Made by a program: the position numbers and the translations under genes
Shown: piece by piece, positions 1 to 7,342 of the stretch
How positions within the stretch are numbered: position 1 is the stretch's first letter
Layout: the number at the start of each line of letters is the position of its first letter
DNA from: Halovenus sp.
GTDB taxonomy: Archaea; Halobacteriota; Halobacteria; Halobacteriales; Haloarculaceae
Direction: 5' to 3'
Length of the DNA: 22,272 nucleotides
Assembly (NCBI GenBank): GCA_028274925.1
Contig: JAQCNR010000431.1
Span: 1-22,272 of the forward strand
Notes under the pieces: generated by a model
Database searches by the model: none
The model's input: only the letters and a program-made list of their open reading frames with translations
What the model was told of the DNA's origin: nothing

Positions 1-159
1 GACACGCTCAACGGTCTGCCAGTCGTCATGTTGACCTCCCGCAACCGGGAGGAAGATATCGTGCAAGCACTCGACGCCGGTGCTGACGATTTTGTGGCAA
101 AGCCCTTCTCGAAGGCCGAACTTGTGGGGCGGATCGAGGTGATGCTGGATGCATCTTGA
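1..159 (+). CDS. Response regulator receiver (REC) domain protein, C-terminal part
   Basis: This is the 3' end of a gene that begins left of the window, read in frame 1 to a TGA at 157-159. The 52 visible residues match the last third of a CheY-like receiver domain: a PVVMLTS strand with the conserved Thr/Ser, an ALDAGADDF segment, and KPF with the conserved lysine, followed by the final helix. The protein ends right after the REC fold, so this is either a stand-alone receiver or a protein with its receiver at the C-terminus. The phosphoacceptor aspartate lies outside the window. The next gene starts within 65 bases on the same strand, so this protein may regulate or be co-transcribed with the capC-capB pair; that link is inferred from position only. 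Confidence 0.85.
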   Translation, partial: DTLNGLPVVMLTSRNREEDIVQALDAGADDFVAKPFSKAELVGRIEVMLDAS

Positions 160-192
160 GTGTCGACGCAGCGGCGGTTCATATGCGCAGGA

Positions 193-202
193 TTTTATTT
201 AT
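193..202 (+). promoter_or_regulatory. TATA-like element in front of capC
   Basis: A run of T and A (TTTTATTTAT) lies 21-30 bases before the ATG at 223. That spacing suits a leaderless haloarchaeal transcript. It supports 223 rather than 160 as the start of capC, and suggests the cap pair can be transcribed apart from the receiver gene. Inference from position and composition. Confidence 0.4.
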
Positions 203-222
203 GCGCCTCTTCTCTTGGTATA

Positions 223-1386
223 ATGTGGGTCGCTACGCTGCTTGCTGTTGTCGGGTTAGTTGGCGTCGCGGTGATTACGCAGTTTACCGGCTACCGTCTC
301 GGTGGAACTATCACCGTGCCGGTGCTTGCAGTGTACACGCTCAAGAACATCCTGATGCTACCGGTGTTCATTCTCAGTACTCTCGCAGCGTATGTCGGTC
401 TCTGGTATCTTCGACAGCGAACCCTGATTTACGGTCGAGACGAATTTATCGCCGCATTGCTCATCGGAACGTCAGTCCCGTTGATAACGCTTCTTGGGCT
501 AATTCAGACTGGGTTTGGTGCAGACCTAATCGTGTTTTATGGCAGTATTCTCCCCGGGCTGGCGGCTTACAACTTCCACAGTATCAAGCCAGAGTTTCGG
601 CGGAACGATTTATTAGCGACTGTCGGCCTGTTCACGGCACTGTTCGTCGTCGGTTGGGTACTGGTCTCTCCCGGAACCGCGGCTCGGTTCGGAACAGTGA
701 CACCGCCAATGTTGTTCGCTGAAACCGCGGACGTTGCGGTGTTCAATAATGCAGTCGTTGGCATCGAGTCGGAAGCCGTCATCATTTCGAGGGAAGTTGT
801 GGCAGGGCTCTTTATTTTCGGTCTGGTCCTCTCGGAGCGCCTCAGATCCCGTTTCGGTGTCCGTATCGGCATCATCACGGCAATCCTATTGGCAGTCTAC
901 GCTCTCATGAATTACTGGCTCATCGTCATGTACCTCGTGCTGTTCGTCCTCGTATTTGGCCTGGTGCAGGCACTGCACTACGCAACACTGCGGTACGGGA
1001 GAGTACTGCTTGGAACCACCACCGCGTTTGGGCTCCTCGTGGCAGTTCCACTGACACTTTCGCTTCCGATAGACCGGGGGCTGGCCGCGTTTTTCGTTGC
1101 CTTCCTCGCTGGCATCACGGCATATAATGCTCATGTGACGGGGTCATTTGACCGACGGCTGGTACTCCCCCTCCAGGCCGTCGTGTTCGTTCCAGCGTTG
1201 CTGGTCGCGCGACTGTTCGCCACGCCGGAACCGAGGGGTATTCCGCAGGAACTCACGCTGCCAGTGGTGCTGGTCAGCGTGGTCGTCGTGTTTGTCGGTC
1301 TGGCAATCGGGCGCTGGTACGCGGTTGACCAACCTGACGAGTCCGAGGTCCTGTCAGCATCCGTCCTTTCCGGGGGAGACTCGTGA
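223..1386 (+). CDS. capC: Poly-gamma-glutamate biosynthesis protein PgsC/CapC, duplicated form
   Basis: Integral membrane protein of 387 residues. Residues 3-149 align along their whole length with bacterial PgsC/CapC (about 150 residues), the membrane subunit of the poly-gamma-glutamate synthase. Shared features include the TG-x-x-x-GG-x-x-x-P segment, TLIYGRDEF (68-75 region) and ILPGLAAYN (109-117). Residues about 192-334 repeat the pattern with LRYGRVLL (256-263) and LAGITAYN (295-302), so the protein is a tandem duplication; the second copy is more diverged. A final hydrophobic segment follows near 345-365. The frame is open back to a GTG at 160, directly after the upstream stop. I prefer ATG 223 because bacterial PgsC begins just before the first membrane helix, as here, and a TATA-like element precedes it. 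The stop overlaps the capB start (GTGA). The product polymer is inferred from homology. Confidence 0.83.
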   Translation: MWVATLLAVVGLVGVAVITQFTGYRLGGTITVPVLAVYTLKNILMLPVFILSTLAAYVGLWYLRQRTLIYGRDEFIAALLIGTSVPLITLLGLIQTGFGADLIVFYGSILPGLAAYNFHSIKPEFRRNDLLATVGLFTALFVVGWVLVSPGTAARFGTVTPPMLFAETADVAVFNNAVVGIESEAVIISREVVAGLFIFGLVLSERLRSRFGVRIGIITAILLAVYALMNYWLIVMYLVLFVLVFGLVQALHYATLRYGRVLLGTTTAFGLLVAVPLTLSLPIDRGLAAFFVAFLAGITAYNAHVTGSFDRRLVLPLQAVVFVPALLVARLFATPEPRGIPQELTLPVVLVSVVVVFVGLAIGRWYAVDQPDESEVLSASVLSGGDS

Positions 1387-2966
1387 GCACGACTGCATAC
1401 GAAATATACGGGCGAGGATTCGGCTGGGCGTGGCGACTCCGTGTTCAGGAGCGCGTGGTAGCGACTGGGGGTCATCATCACGAGACGTCACGAGAGGCCC
1501 GACAGGCCGTGAACCGAGTTCGTGGAGCCGTTGCGTCGCTCGCTGGTGACCAAGAAGCCTTCGAGAGCGAGGAGATCAGCGACCCGCAAACGATTGTCAG
1601 AGAAGACCCGACGCCTGGCGGTGACCTTCCAGAAGACCGGAACAACTGGGTGTGGCAGCTACAGACAGCCGAACGCACCCTCGCCAACAGCGCAGACCGG
1701 TTTGCCACCGAGAGGGATGCCAGCAACGCGTTGGAGCAGTTCTTGGAGCGTGCGACGGGTGCGCCCCCGATGTTCATGGTCGGTGCCGAATACGAGTGGC
1801 GGACCGAACCACGGTCTATCGAGGTCGGGAAGCCGAGCCTGACCGGCATTATTAAGGAATTAACACGGGGATTCCGTCACCGCAAGGCACTCCGACGCCT
1901 GGACACTCGCATCGCCGTGGCAGGGAGTCGTGGCAAGACATCGACGACTCGCCGCCTTGACGACGTGTTCAATCGCCGCGGCTACGATACGCTGACGAAA
2001 ATCACCGGGAACCATCCGATACTCATCTACAACGGCGAGGTTCACCCTATCGAGCGCCGTGGCCCTCGGACGACATTGTACGAGAACATCAGCGTAATCG
2101 GGGAATTTGCCCCGGAACTCGACGCCTACGCCGCCGAGGATATTGGCATCTTCGAGAATCAGGGCATCACCGAGTACACGACGCGGCTAATCAATCAGCA
2201 ACTGATCAATCCGGACATCGTCATTCTCACCAACGTCCGCCAGGATCACAACGACACGCTCGGCAAGACCCGAACCAATATCGCCCGGTCGTTCGGACGG
2301 TCAGTTTCCGCCGGAACACACGTCATCAGTGGGGAACAGCACCCTGTTCTCCACGAGTATATGCAAGAGGAAATTGAACGACGTGGCAGTACTATCGAAC
2401 AGGTCGAGATTCCCGACCGGCACGAGGGGATGATCGGAGCAGAAACTGCACACGCAATCGACGCGGTCCTGTCGTATCTCAATGAGCCGCCGCTGCCCGA
2501 TGGTGAACTCGAAGCGTTTTTAGACGCGATTCAACCAGAGTGGACCCGACTTCCCAACGGTCGCGTGTTCAACGCAGCACAGGTGAACGATGTCGAGAGC
2601 ACAGAGATGATCCGTCAGGCACTCGTTGCGGAAGATGAGCAGATACAGCCGTTCGTCTATCTCCGCCGGGACCGGCGCGGTCGAACCGCCTCGTTTGCAG
2701 AGTACGTTGACCTTCTCTACGACCAAGGCCACATCGAGAGAGCCCACGTTGGTGGGGCCAACACACGTGCGTTTGCTGAGAATACCGACCTCCCGGTGAC
2801 TCAACACGACGCTGACACCGACGCCGATACTGTGCTGACTGAGCTTCTTTCGGGCACAGAGCCTGTCATCATCATGGGAAACACCGTGGATGAGTTTATG
2901 CGCGAGTTCGAGCAGGAGATAACCACTCGAGAAAAAGAAGTCAGCGTACCAATCAAGCCGAAATAG
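1383..2966 (+). CDS. capB: Poly-gamma-glutamate synthase PgsB/CapB with N-terminal UPF0339-like repeats
   Basis: Mur-ligase-related ATP-dependent amide ligase of 527 residues, expected to join glutamates through the gamma-carboxyl group. The P-loop GSRGKTST lies at 181-188 (K185). It is followed by the PgsB-type stretch TKITGNHP...IERRGPR (207-230) and NVRQDHNDTLG (285-295), matching NVLEDHMDVMG of Bacillus PgsB. Bacillus PgsB is about 390 residues; the excess is mainly N-terminal. That extension contains two segments (about 5-52 and 88-122) with the W-x-W-x-L...VAT/LAN-S...A-x-x-A pattern of UPF0339/YegP (DUF1508) domains. The GTG start overlaps the capC stop, and GGAG lies 4 bases upstream (1375-1378), so translation is probably coupled. 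No capA/pgsA follows, because the next gene is convergent. The ligase call is firm; the N-terminal domain call is my pattern reading. Confidence 0.83.
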   Translation: MSTTAYEIYGRGFGWAWRLRVQERVVATGGHHHETSREARQAVNRVRGAVASLAGDQEAFESEEISDPQTIVREDPTPGGDLPEDRNNWVWQLQTAERTLANSADRFATERDASNALEQFLERATGAPPMFMVGAEYEWRTEPRSIEVGKPSLTGIIKELTRGFRHRKALRRLDTRIAVAGSRGKTSTTRRLDDVFNRRGYDTLTKITGNHPILIYNGEVHPIERRGPRTTLYENISVIGEFAPELDAYAAEDIGIFENQGITEYTTRLINQQLINPDIVILTNVRQDHNDTLGKTRTNIARSFGRSVSAGTHVISGEQHPVLHEYMQEEIERRGSTIEQVEIPDRHEGMIGAETAHAIDAVLSYLNEPPLPDGELEAFLDAIQPEWTRLPNGRVFNAAQVNDVESTEMIRQALVAEDEQIQPFVYLRRDRRGRTASFAEYVDLLYDQGHIERAHVGGANTRAFAENTDLPVTQHDADTDADTVLTELLSGTEPVIIMGNTVDEFMREFEQEITTREKEVSVPIKPK

Positions 2967-3368
2967 AACTCCATCGTTCACCGAGCGTTCGATACCAGTC
3001 AGACTCGCGTTCGTTGCTCTCTCGAAGAGTCGTGTCGTCTTGCATTGGTCACAATAGTAGAGTACAGACAGACATGAGTGCCTGTGGAGAACTGCTCTTT
3101 GCCCTTAGAGGAGCAGACTTCGCCCCAGTCAGAGAGATTCAAATTTGGGTCACACAGGTAAAACTGAACTCAGAATTTTCCGAACGGGCCGGTGAGTCGG
3201 TTCTCGTTACGGGGTGTATCCGCAGAACTACTGAGAAGATTATTCCTCGGGAGAGGGTCGAAATCAGTGGTTACCGACCACTGAATAGAACCGCTCCATC
3301 TTGAGCGCCAACCGGCGGCAATGTCACCAGACTGTCTTTGCACGAGCAGATGTAGTACGTCCCGCCAC
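2967..3368. other. Gene-poor spacer between convergent genes
   Basis: About 400 bases between the ends of capB (plus) and the ArsA-type ATPase gene (minus). It is richer in A+T than the sequence to its right. A 96-codon plus-strand frame (3014-3304) has no recognisable motif and poor haloarchaeal character. A short minus-strand frame (about 3104 to 2967) holds a CDQC motif but has no start and runs into capB antisense. Apart from one hairpin at 3264-3284 I see nothing functional. It may be decayed sequence at the edge of an accessory segment. Confidence 0.5.
3264..3284. terminator. Small hairpin between convergent genes
   Basis: An 8-base perfect stem (TCAGTGGT at 3264-3271, ACCACTGA at 3277-3284) with a 5-base loop. 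It lies 85 bases beyond the end of the minus-strand ATPase gene and about 300 bases beyond capB. No T-run adjoins it, so a terminator role is only a guess. Confidence 0.2.
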
Positions 3369-4376
3369 TCACTCAGCGAGACAGGTCGCAACCACCCGAA
3401 GCAGGCGCTCACCGTGGACCTCCTCGGCGAACAGCGGAACACGCCGGACCGTGTGGCCCCGGAAGAGTTCCTGCGAGGCAGCGAGTGCCTCCTGCTGGAC
3501 GTCCCAGCGGCGGGCACAGAAGTCACAGTCGGTGTGATTCGGCGCAACGACCCACTCGGAGTCGATATCGGCGACTTCCGTCGGGTCCTGCATCACTCGG
3601 TTGACGACGACTGTCCCGACGGGAATGCCGAAGCCATCGAGACGGTCGAGCAGCCGTTTCGACTCCTGGACGCTCAGTTCCTCGGGCACCATCACGACGC
3701 GGAAATCTGTGCGGGCCGGGTCCCGGAGCAAGTCCCGAAGGCGCTCAATTTGCTCGGAGAACTCGCGAATGCTCGCCTCGGCGTCCTCGTCGTCGTCACC
3801 AAACAGCCCGCCGAGCATCCCGCTCATCTTCTCGCGCATCGTGAGCAGTTTCCCGGCCATCGAGTCGAGCATCTCGGGCAGTTCCAGCAGTCTGAGCGTG
3901 TGGCCCGTCGGCGCGGTGTCGACAACGACGCGCTCGAATCGCGGGTCGTCGAGATACTCCAGCAGCAGGCGAATTGCTGCGGCCTCGTCTGACCCCGGCA
4001 TCGAACCACCGAGCGGGTCCGGACCGTCGCCGAGCATCCCCGAAAGTGGGTTCGCCTCGCCACCGAAGGGGCCGTCTTGGAGGGCCGCCTCGGGGTCGAT
4101 TTCGGCAGCATAGAGCGGGATGTCCTCGCGAATCTGTGCCGGTTCACTTGGGACATCGACCGATAGCGTGTCCGACAGCGAGTGTGCCGGGTCGGTCGAG
4201 ACCACCAGCGTCGGTGTCTCGTCGCGGGCGCTCGCGAGTGCCGTCGCGGCGGCCATCGTCGTCTTTCCGACGCCCCCCTTTCCGCCGTAGAGAATGTATT
4301 CGGCGGCATCGATACCGGTCGGGACGGCGGCGTCGTCGACGGGAACATCCTCGACTGGTTCGACATCGACGTTCAT
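3369..4376 (-). CDS. ArsA/Get3-family ATPase
   Basis: Soluble P-loop ATPase of 335 residues, the usual size of archaeal Get3 proteins. The deviant Walker A GGKGGVGKTT is at 31-40 with the signature lysine (K33). Switch I DPAHSLSDT is at 62-70, and switch II DTAPTGHTLRLLELPE starts at 153. A CxxC pair (C284, C287) corresponds to the zinc-binding dimer motif of Get3. A Met-rich segment (M180-M187 region) may belong to the client-binding part. By family it either targets tail-anchored membrane proteins or, as ArsA, energises arsenite export. No arsenic gene is nearby and the CxxC is Get3-like, so I favour a Get3-type role. It lies 47 bases downstream of the methyltransferase gene on the same strand, without an obvious functional link. 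Confidence 0.88.
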   Translation of the reverse strand: MNVDVEPVEDVPVDDAAVPTGIDAAEYILYGGKGGVGKTTMAAATALASARDETPTLVVSTDPAHSLSDTLSVDVPSEPAQIREDIPLYAAEIDPEAALQDGPFGGEANPLSGMLGDGPDPLGGSMPGSDEAAAIRLLLEYLDDPRFERVVVDTAPTGHTLRLLELPEMLDSMAGKLLTMREKMSGMLGGLFGDDDEDAEASIREFSEQIERLRDLLRDPARTDFRVVMVPEELSVQESKRLLDRLDGFGIPVGTVVVNRVMQDPTEVADIDSEWVVAPNHTDCDFCARRWDVQQEALAASQELFRGHTVRRVPLFAEEVHGERLLRVVATCLAE

Positions 4377-4423
4377 GCGCGGTGCTATGCGCTGGTCGGT
4401 TGTGTACCCGTCGAAACAGAACC

Positions 4424-6568
4424 TCAGCGTTGCGCAACCATCGCCTCGGCAAGCCTGTCGATTTCGGCCTGAATCGGCCCCAGTTCCTCGATACTGAGTT
4501 TGTTGTACGCCCGCTTGCTCCGGTCGGTGTAGTTCGGGACTACCTCGTGCGCCTGCTTCGAGAGGGCTGCGAGGCGGTCGGCGTCAGGAACCTCGTCGAT
4601 GGGTGGCAGTTCGAGTTCGGAAACCACCGCTTTCGAGAGGCTTGCTTTCCCGTCACCGGAAATCTCACGCAACGAGCGCTGGTAGACCGCGGAGTTCAAC
4701 AGCGCACAGAGTGCGTGTGCGTCCCGCTCGTTGTCGAGGCTAATGAACATACAGTGGTCGCCGGGGACGACGACTTGCTCGCCGAGCGCGGGGTCAGAAA
4801 CCGTGGAAACGACGGCAAAGTGTGGCTTGAATCCGAGTCGACACCAGACCACTTTGTACGGCGCCCACGTGTACTCGCCGACGCCGAAAATGTTGTAGAA
4901 TGGGCCGCCATCGAGCCACGACGAGGCACGGTCAGCCAGTTGCTCGCGGTGGTCGTCGAGATACTCGTAGGTCGCCGGAGCGTGCTCGCGGAGGTGGGCC
5001 TCGTTGTCGTCGTCGGCCTTTTCAACCGGAACCAGTCTGAGGCCGTGGCCGAACAGGCCGTACTTGACGATGTGACGGGATTTGAGGTAGGGGAAAACGC
5101 GGTCAGACTCCAGTCGGTCGAGTTGCGCTCGGTCGAGTCCAAACACCGCCTCAGCGTCGTCTTTGACCCCGTGGCGAATCTCGTGAGCGCACCCGCCGAT
5201 TGCGCCGTGGTCGCCGTCGGTACGGACCCACGCGGCGGCCTGGTCTTCCGGGTCCAGCGGGGCGAGGCTGGTGGCTGTCCGGGCGAGCGTGTCCGTCATC
5301 GCTGAGAGGCGACCGAACGCTGGCTGGCCATCCTCGGTCCAGATAGTCGTCTCGACGGGAAACGACGAGTCGGTGTCCGCGCGAAGGGTGTAGACCGCGG
5401 CGTCAGCGCCAACTTGGCCGCCAAACGGAGCCAGCGCCGCGAAGTCGTGAATCTGCTCGACGGCAAGCGAGCGGTCACCAACGCTGAGCCGTCGGAATAC
5501 CGCGCCGGCCGGTCCAGTGAGCAGGTCCCGTTTCAGGACGACGCTCACCGCGCCGTCGGTATCGAGATAGCGGTCGAGACAAATCCAGACAAATGGGACC
5601 GAAAGGTCGTCGTTGCTGTGCCCAAGCCGCGAAGACGCGCCGTCGTGTGGCAACAGTCCCAGTCGCTCGACATCGCGCTCACGGAGGGAGTGTTTGAGGT
5701 CCTCGTCCAGTCGGTCCCACGTAAGCCACGGTGGGTTGCCAACGAGATTGTCTACCGTTGGCTGGAATGATTTGTCCTGATAGCTGAGCGGCGCGGCGCG
5801 GGAGAGGCCAAGCGCGTCGGTACAGAACACCGGCAGTGCAATCTGGTCGACGGCCTGCAGGCAGTCACCGAGGGCGAGCAGATAACTCAGCTTGCTGGTC
5901 AGAACAGCAACAGGGTTGGTGTCGAATCCAAAGACCGACTCAGTCGTGTGTTCGACGATATTGGCTGGTGAACGGTCGTCCAGCGCCCTGCATTTCCGTT
6001 CAAGACAGACTGACAGGAAGACGCCAGAGCCACAACCCGGGTCGAGATAGGACGCTTCTGTCCCGTCAGCGGGCAACGACTCCACGGCGAGTTCGGCGAG
6101 GCCACGCGGTGTGTAGTACTCCCCGAGTGCCAGCCGCATCTCTCGGGTGATGATTCGTTCGTACAGCGTCCTGAGCACGCCAACGTCGAGGCCCTGGAGT
6201 GTCTCGGCGGACAGGGTAGGGAGGGCAATTCCGGCGTCGTTGGCAATCTGTTGTCGACACGCTCGGGGCGCGACGGGCTTGCGGCCGCTGTTCGTTCGCG
6301 GGTCACGGTTCGTGACGGTCACGTCGTACGCCTGTTCGACGCTGTCCACGAGTCCGGCAACGACGTACTCGACGTACAGCGAGTCGAGAAAGTGCTCGTC
6401 GCCGTCGCCGGGCAGGTCGCCGTGGCTGTCAGTGAGATACCGTCGCCAGCGGTCGCGGGCCGCCCGGAGTTGGTCGCCGGTTTCCAGTTGCTCGCGGGCT
6501 TGCCGAGTGAATCGCTCGTAGCGGTCGCTCGTCCGGTCGAGTGCGCCAACGTCGAGCGCCGGTGTCAC
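4424..6568 (-). CDS. N6-adenine DNA methyltransferase (Eco57I/TaqI-like)
   Basis: Class I S-adenosylmethionine-dependent DNA methyltransferase of 714 residues from the GTG at 6568. Motif I DPGCGSGVF is at 176-184 and the catalytic motif IV NPPW at 278-281, preceded by GEYYTPRGLA, a typical N6-adenine methylase arrangement. The C-terminal half has the pattern of a TaqI-type target-recognition region (FPYLKSRHI; GDHCMFISLDNERDAHALCALLNS; LELPPI). The frame is open to an ATG at 6664, which would add 32 residues, but that would leave 3 bases between two divergent starts and no room for promoters; the extra residues also look non-native. No restriction nuclease, helicase or other defence gene lies beside it, and I see no PD-(D/E)xK motif in the N-terminal 150 residues, so it may be a solitary methylase. 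Confidence 0.85.
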   Translation of the reverse strand: MTPALDVGALDRTSDRYERFTRQAREQLETGDQLRAARDRWRRYLTDSHGDLPGDGDEHFLDSLYVEYVVAGLVDSVEQAYDVTVTNRDPRTNSGRKPVAPRACRQQIANDAGIALPTLSAETLQGLDVGVLRTLYERIITREMRLALGEYYTPRGLAELAVESLPADGTEASYLDPGCGSGVFLSVCLERKCRALDDRSPANIVEHTTESVFGFDTNPVAVLTSKLSYLLALGDCLQAVDQIALPVFCTDALGLSRAAPLSYQDKSFQPTVDNLVGNPPWLTWDRLDEDLKHSLRERDVERLGLLPHDGASSRLGHSNDDLSVPFVWICLDRYLDTDGAVSVVLKRDLLTGPAGAVFRRLSVGDRSLAVEQIHDFAALAPFGGQVGADAAVYTLRADTDSSFPVETTIWTEDGQPAFGRLSAMTDTLARTATSLAPLDPEDQAAAWVRTDGDHGAIGGCAHEIRHGVKDDAEAVFGLDRAQLDRLESDRVFPYLKSRHIVKYGLFGHGLRLVPVEKADDDNEAHLREHAPATYEYLDDHREQLADRASSWLDGGPFYNIFGVGEYTWAPYKVVWCRLGFKPHFAVVSTVSDPALGEQVVVPGDHCMFISLDNERDAHALCALLNSAVYQRSLREISGDGKASLSKAVVSELELPPIDEVPDADRLAALSKQAHEVVPNYTDRSKRAYNKLSIEELGPIQAEIDRLAEAMVAQR

Positions 6569-6639
6569 GTGTGCTACGCTACGGGGCTGGCGTGATGTAC
6601 CTATCGACGGAACGCCGACCGCAGACTGCGAGACAGGCA

Positions 6640-6650
6640 CAACTGCTTTT
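6640..6650 (+). promoter_or_regulatory. Possible promoter of the HAD gene
   Basis: The T-rich stretch AACTGCTTTT ends 18 bases before the ATG at 6668, a little close for a leaderless TATA element. The divergent gap 6569-6667 should hold promoters for both neighbours; I see no clear element for the methyltransferase. Confidence 0.25.
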
Positions 6651-6667
6651 GCTGTCCCGGCCAAGCT

Positions 6668-7342
6668 ATGGTCGTGTCACGGCTTGCTGCCGTCGTCTTT
6701 GACCTCGACAATACGCTCTGTCGGAACACCCACGACACGACGGCACTGTACGAAGACGCCTTCGAGCAGGTCGGCGTCGAGCCCTTCGGCCAGCCTGACG
6801 ACCTCTGGACAGCGCTTGATGGCCCGCCGGACCCCGACGACCGACTCGGCTATCTCGGTGCTGGGTTCGCCCGCGTTGCAGCGCAGTACGGCCGCTCGGA
6901 GGTCGACTCACTCGCGCTCGCCGCCGCGCTCAGCGATGTCATCAACCACACCGACGTCGAACTGTTGCCGGGCGCAGCGCAGGCACTCGACCGAGCGCAG
7001 GCAAACGGCGCGGTTGGGATTCTCACCAACGGCCCTCGGAGCCGACAGGAGCCAAAGATTCTGGCCCTTGGCCTCGACGAAACAGTCGAAACAATCGTCT
7101 ACGCTGGTGACCTCCCCCGGCGGAAACCCCACGTCGACCCCTTCGAGCAAATCCTCGATACACTCGGTGTGGGCGCAGACCAGACGCTGTACGTCGGGGA
7201 TTCGCTGGCCTACGACGTTGCTGGCGCGCAAAACGCCGGCCTTCCGGTCGCGTGGCTTCGCGGCGACGAGGACGCTGGCAGGTACCGCCCCGAGTGCACT
7301 ATCGACTCGCTCGACGAACTCGCTGCTATTCTCGACCAATGA
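6668..7342 (+). CDS. HAD-superfamily hydrolase (phosphatase-like)
   Basis: Soluble protein of 224 residues with all four HAD motifs. Motif I is DLDNT (nucleophile D12, general acid D14), motif II is ILTNG near residue 118, motif III is the lysine in RRKPHVDPF, and motif IV is GDSLAYDVAGA. The segment between motifs I and II is a helical cap of the phosphoglycolate/haloacid-dehalogenase type. The substrate cannot be told from sequence. The stop overlaps the start of the following kinase-like gene (ATGA), so the two are probably translated together and may act on the same phosphorylated small molecule. The start is the first ATG of the frame and lies just before the first beta strand, as usual in the family. 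Confidence 0.87.
   Translation: MVVSRLAAVVFDLDNTLCRNTHDTTALYEDAFEQVGVEPFGQPDDLWTALDGPPDPDDRLGYLGAGFARVAAQYGRSEVDSLALAAALSDVINHTDVELLPGAAQALDRAQANGAVGILTNGPRSRQEPKILALGLDETVETIVYAGDLPRRKPHVDPFEQILDTLGVGADQTLYVGDSLAYDVAGAQNAGLPVAWLRGDEDAGRYRPECTIDSLDELAAILDQ

Noticed and set aside
160..222. GTG at 160 as the start of capC
   Set aside because: The extra 21 residues precede the position where PgsC proteins begin, and a TATA-like element lies inside this stretch; kept only as an alternative.
2967..3104. Minus-strand frame with a YYCDQC motif, considered as a transposase or zinc-finger remnant
   Set aside because: No start codon, a stop directly upstream, and it continues as capB antisense. I could not match it to any element.
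3014..3304. 96-codon plus-strand frame in the spacer after capB
   Set aside because: No recognisable motif, no promoter at a sensible distance, and basic, cysteine-scattered composition unlike haloarchaeal proteins.
3974..5305. Long plus-strand frame (443 codons) opposite the ATPase and methyltransferase genes
   Set aside because: Arg/Pro-rich composition typical of the antisense of GC-rich genes; the opposite strand encodes clear conserved motifs.
6569..6664. N-terminal extension of the methyltransferase to the ATG at 6664
   Set aside because: It would leave 3 bases between divergent starts, occupy the promoter space, and adds residues without family resemblance; still possible in principle.
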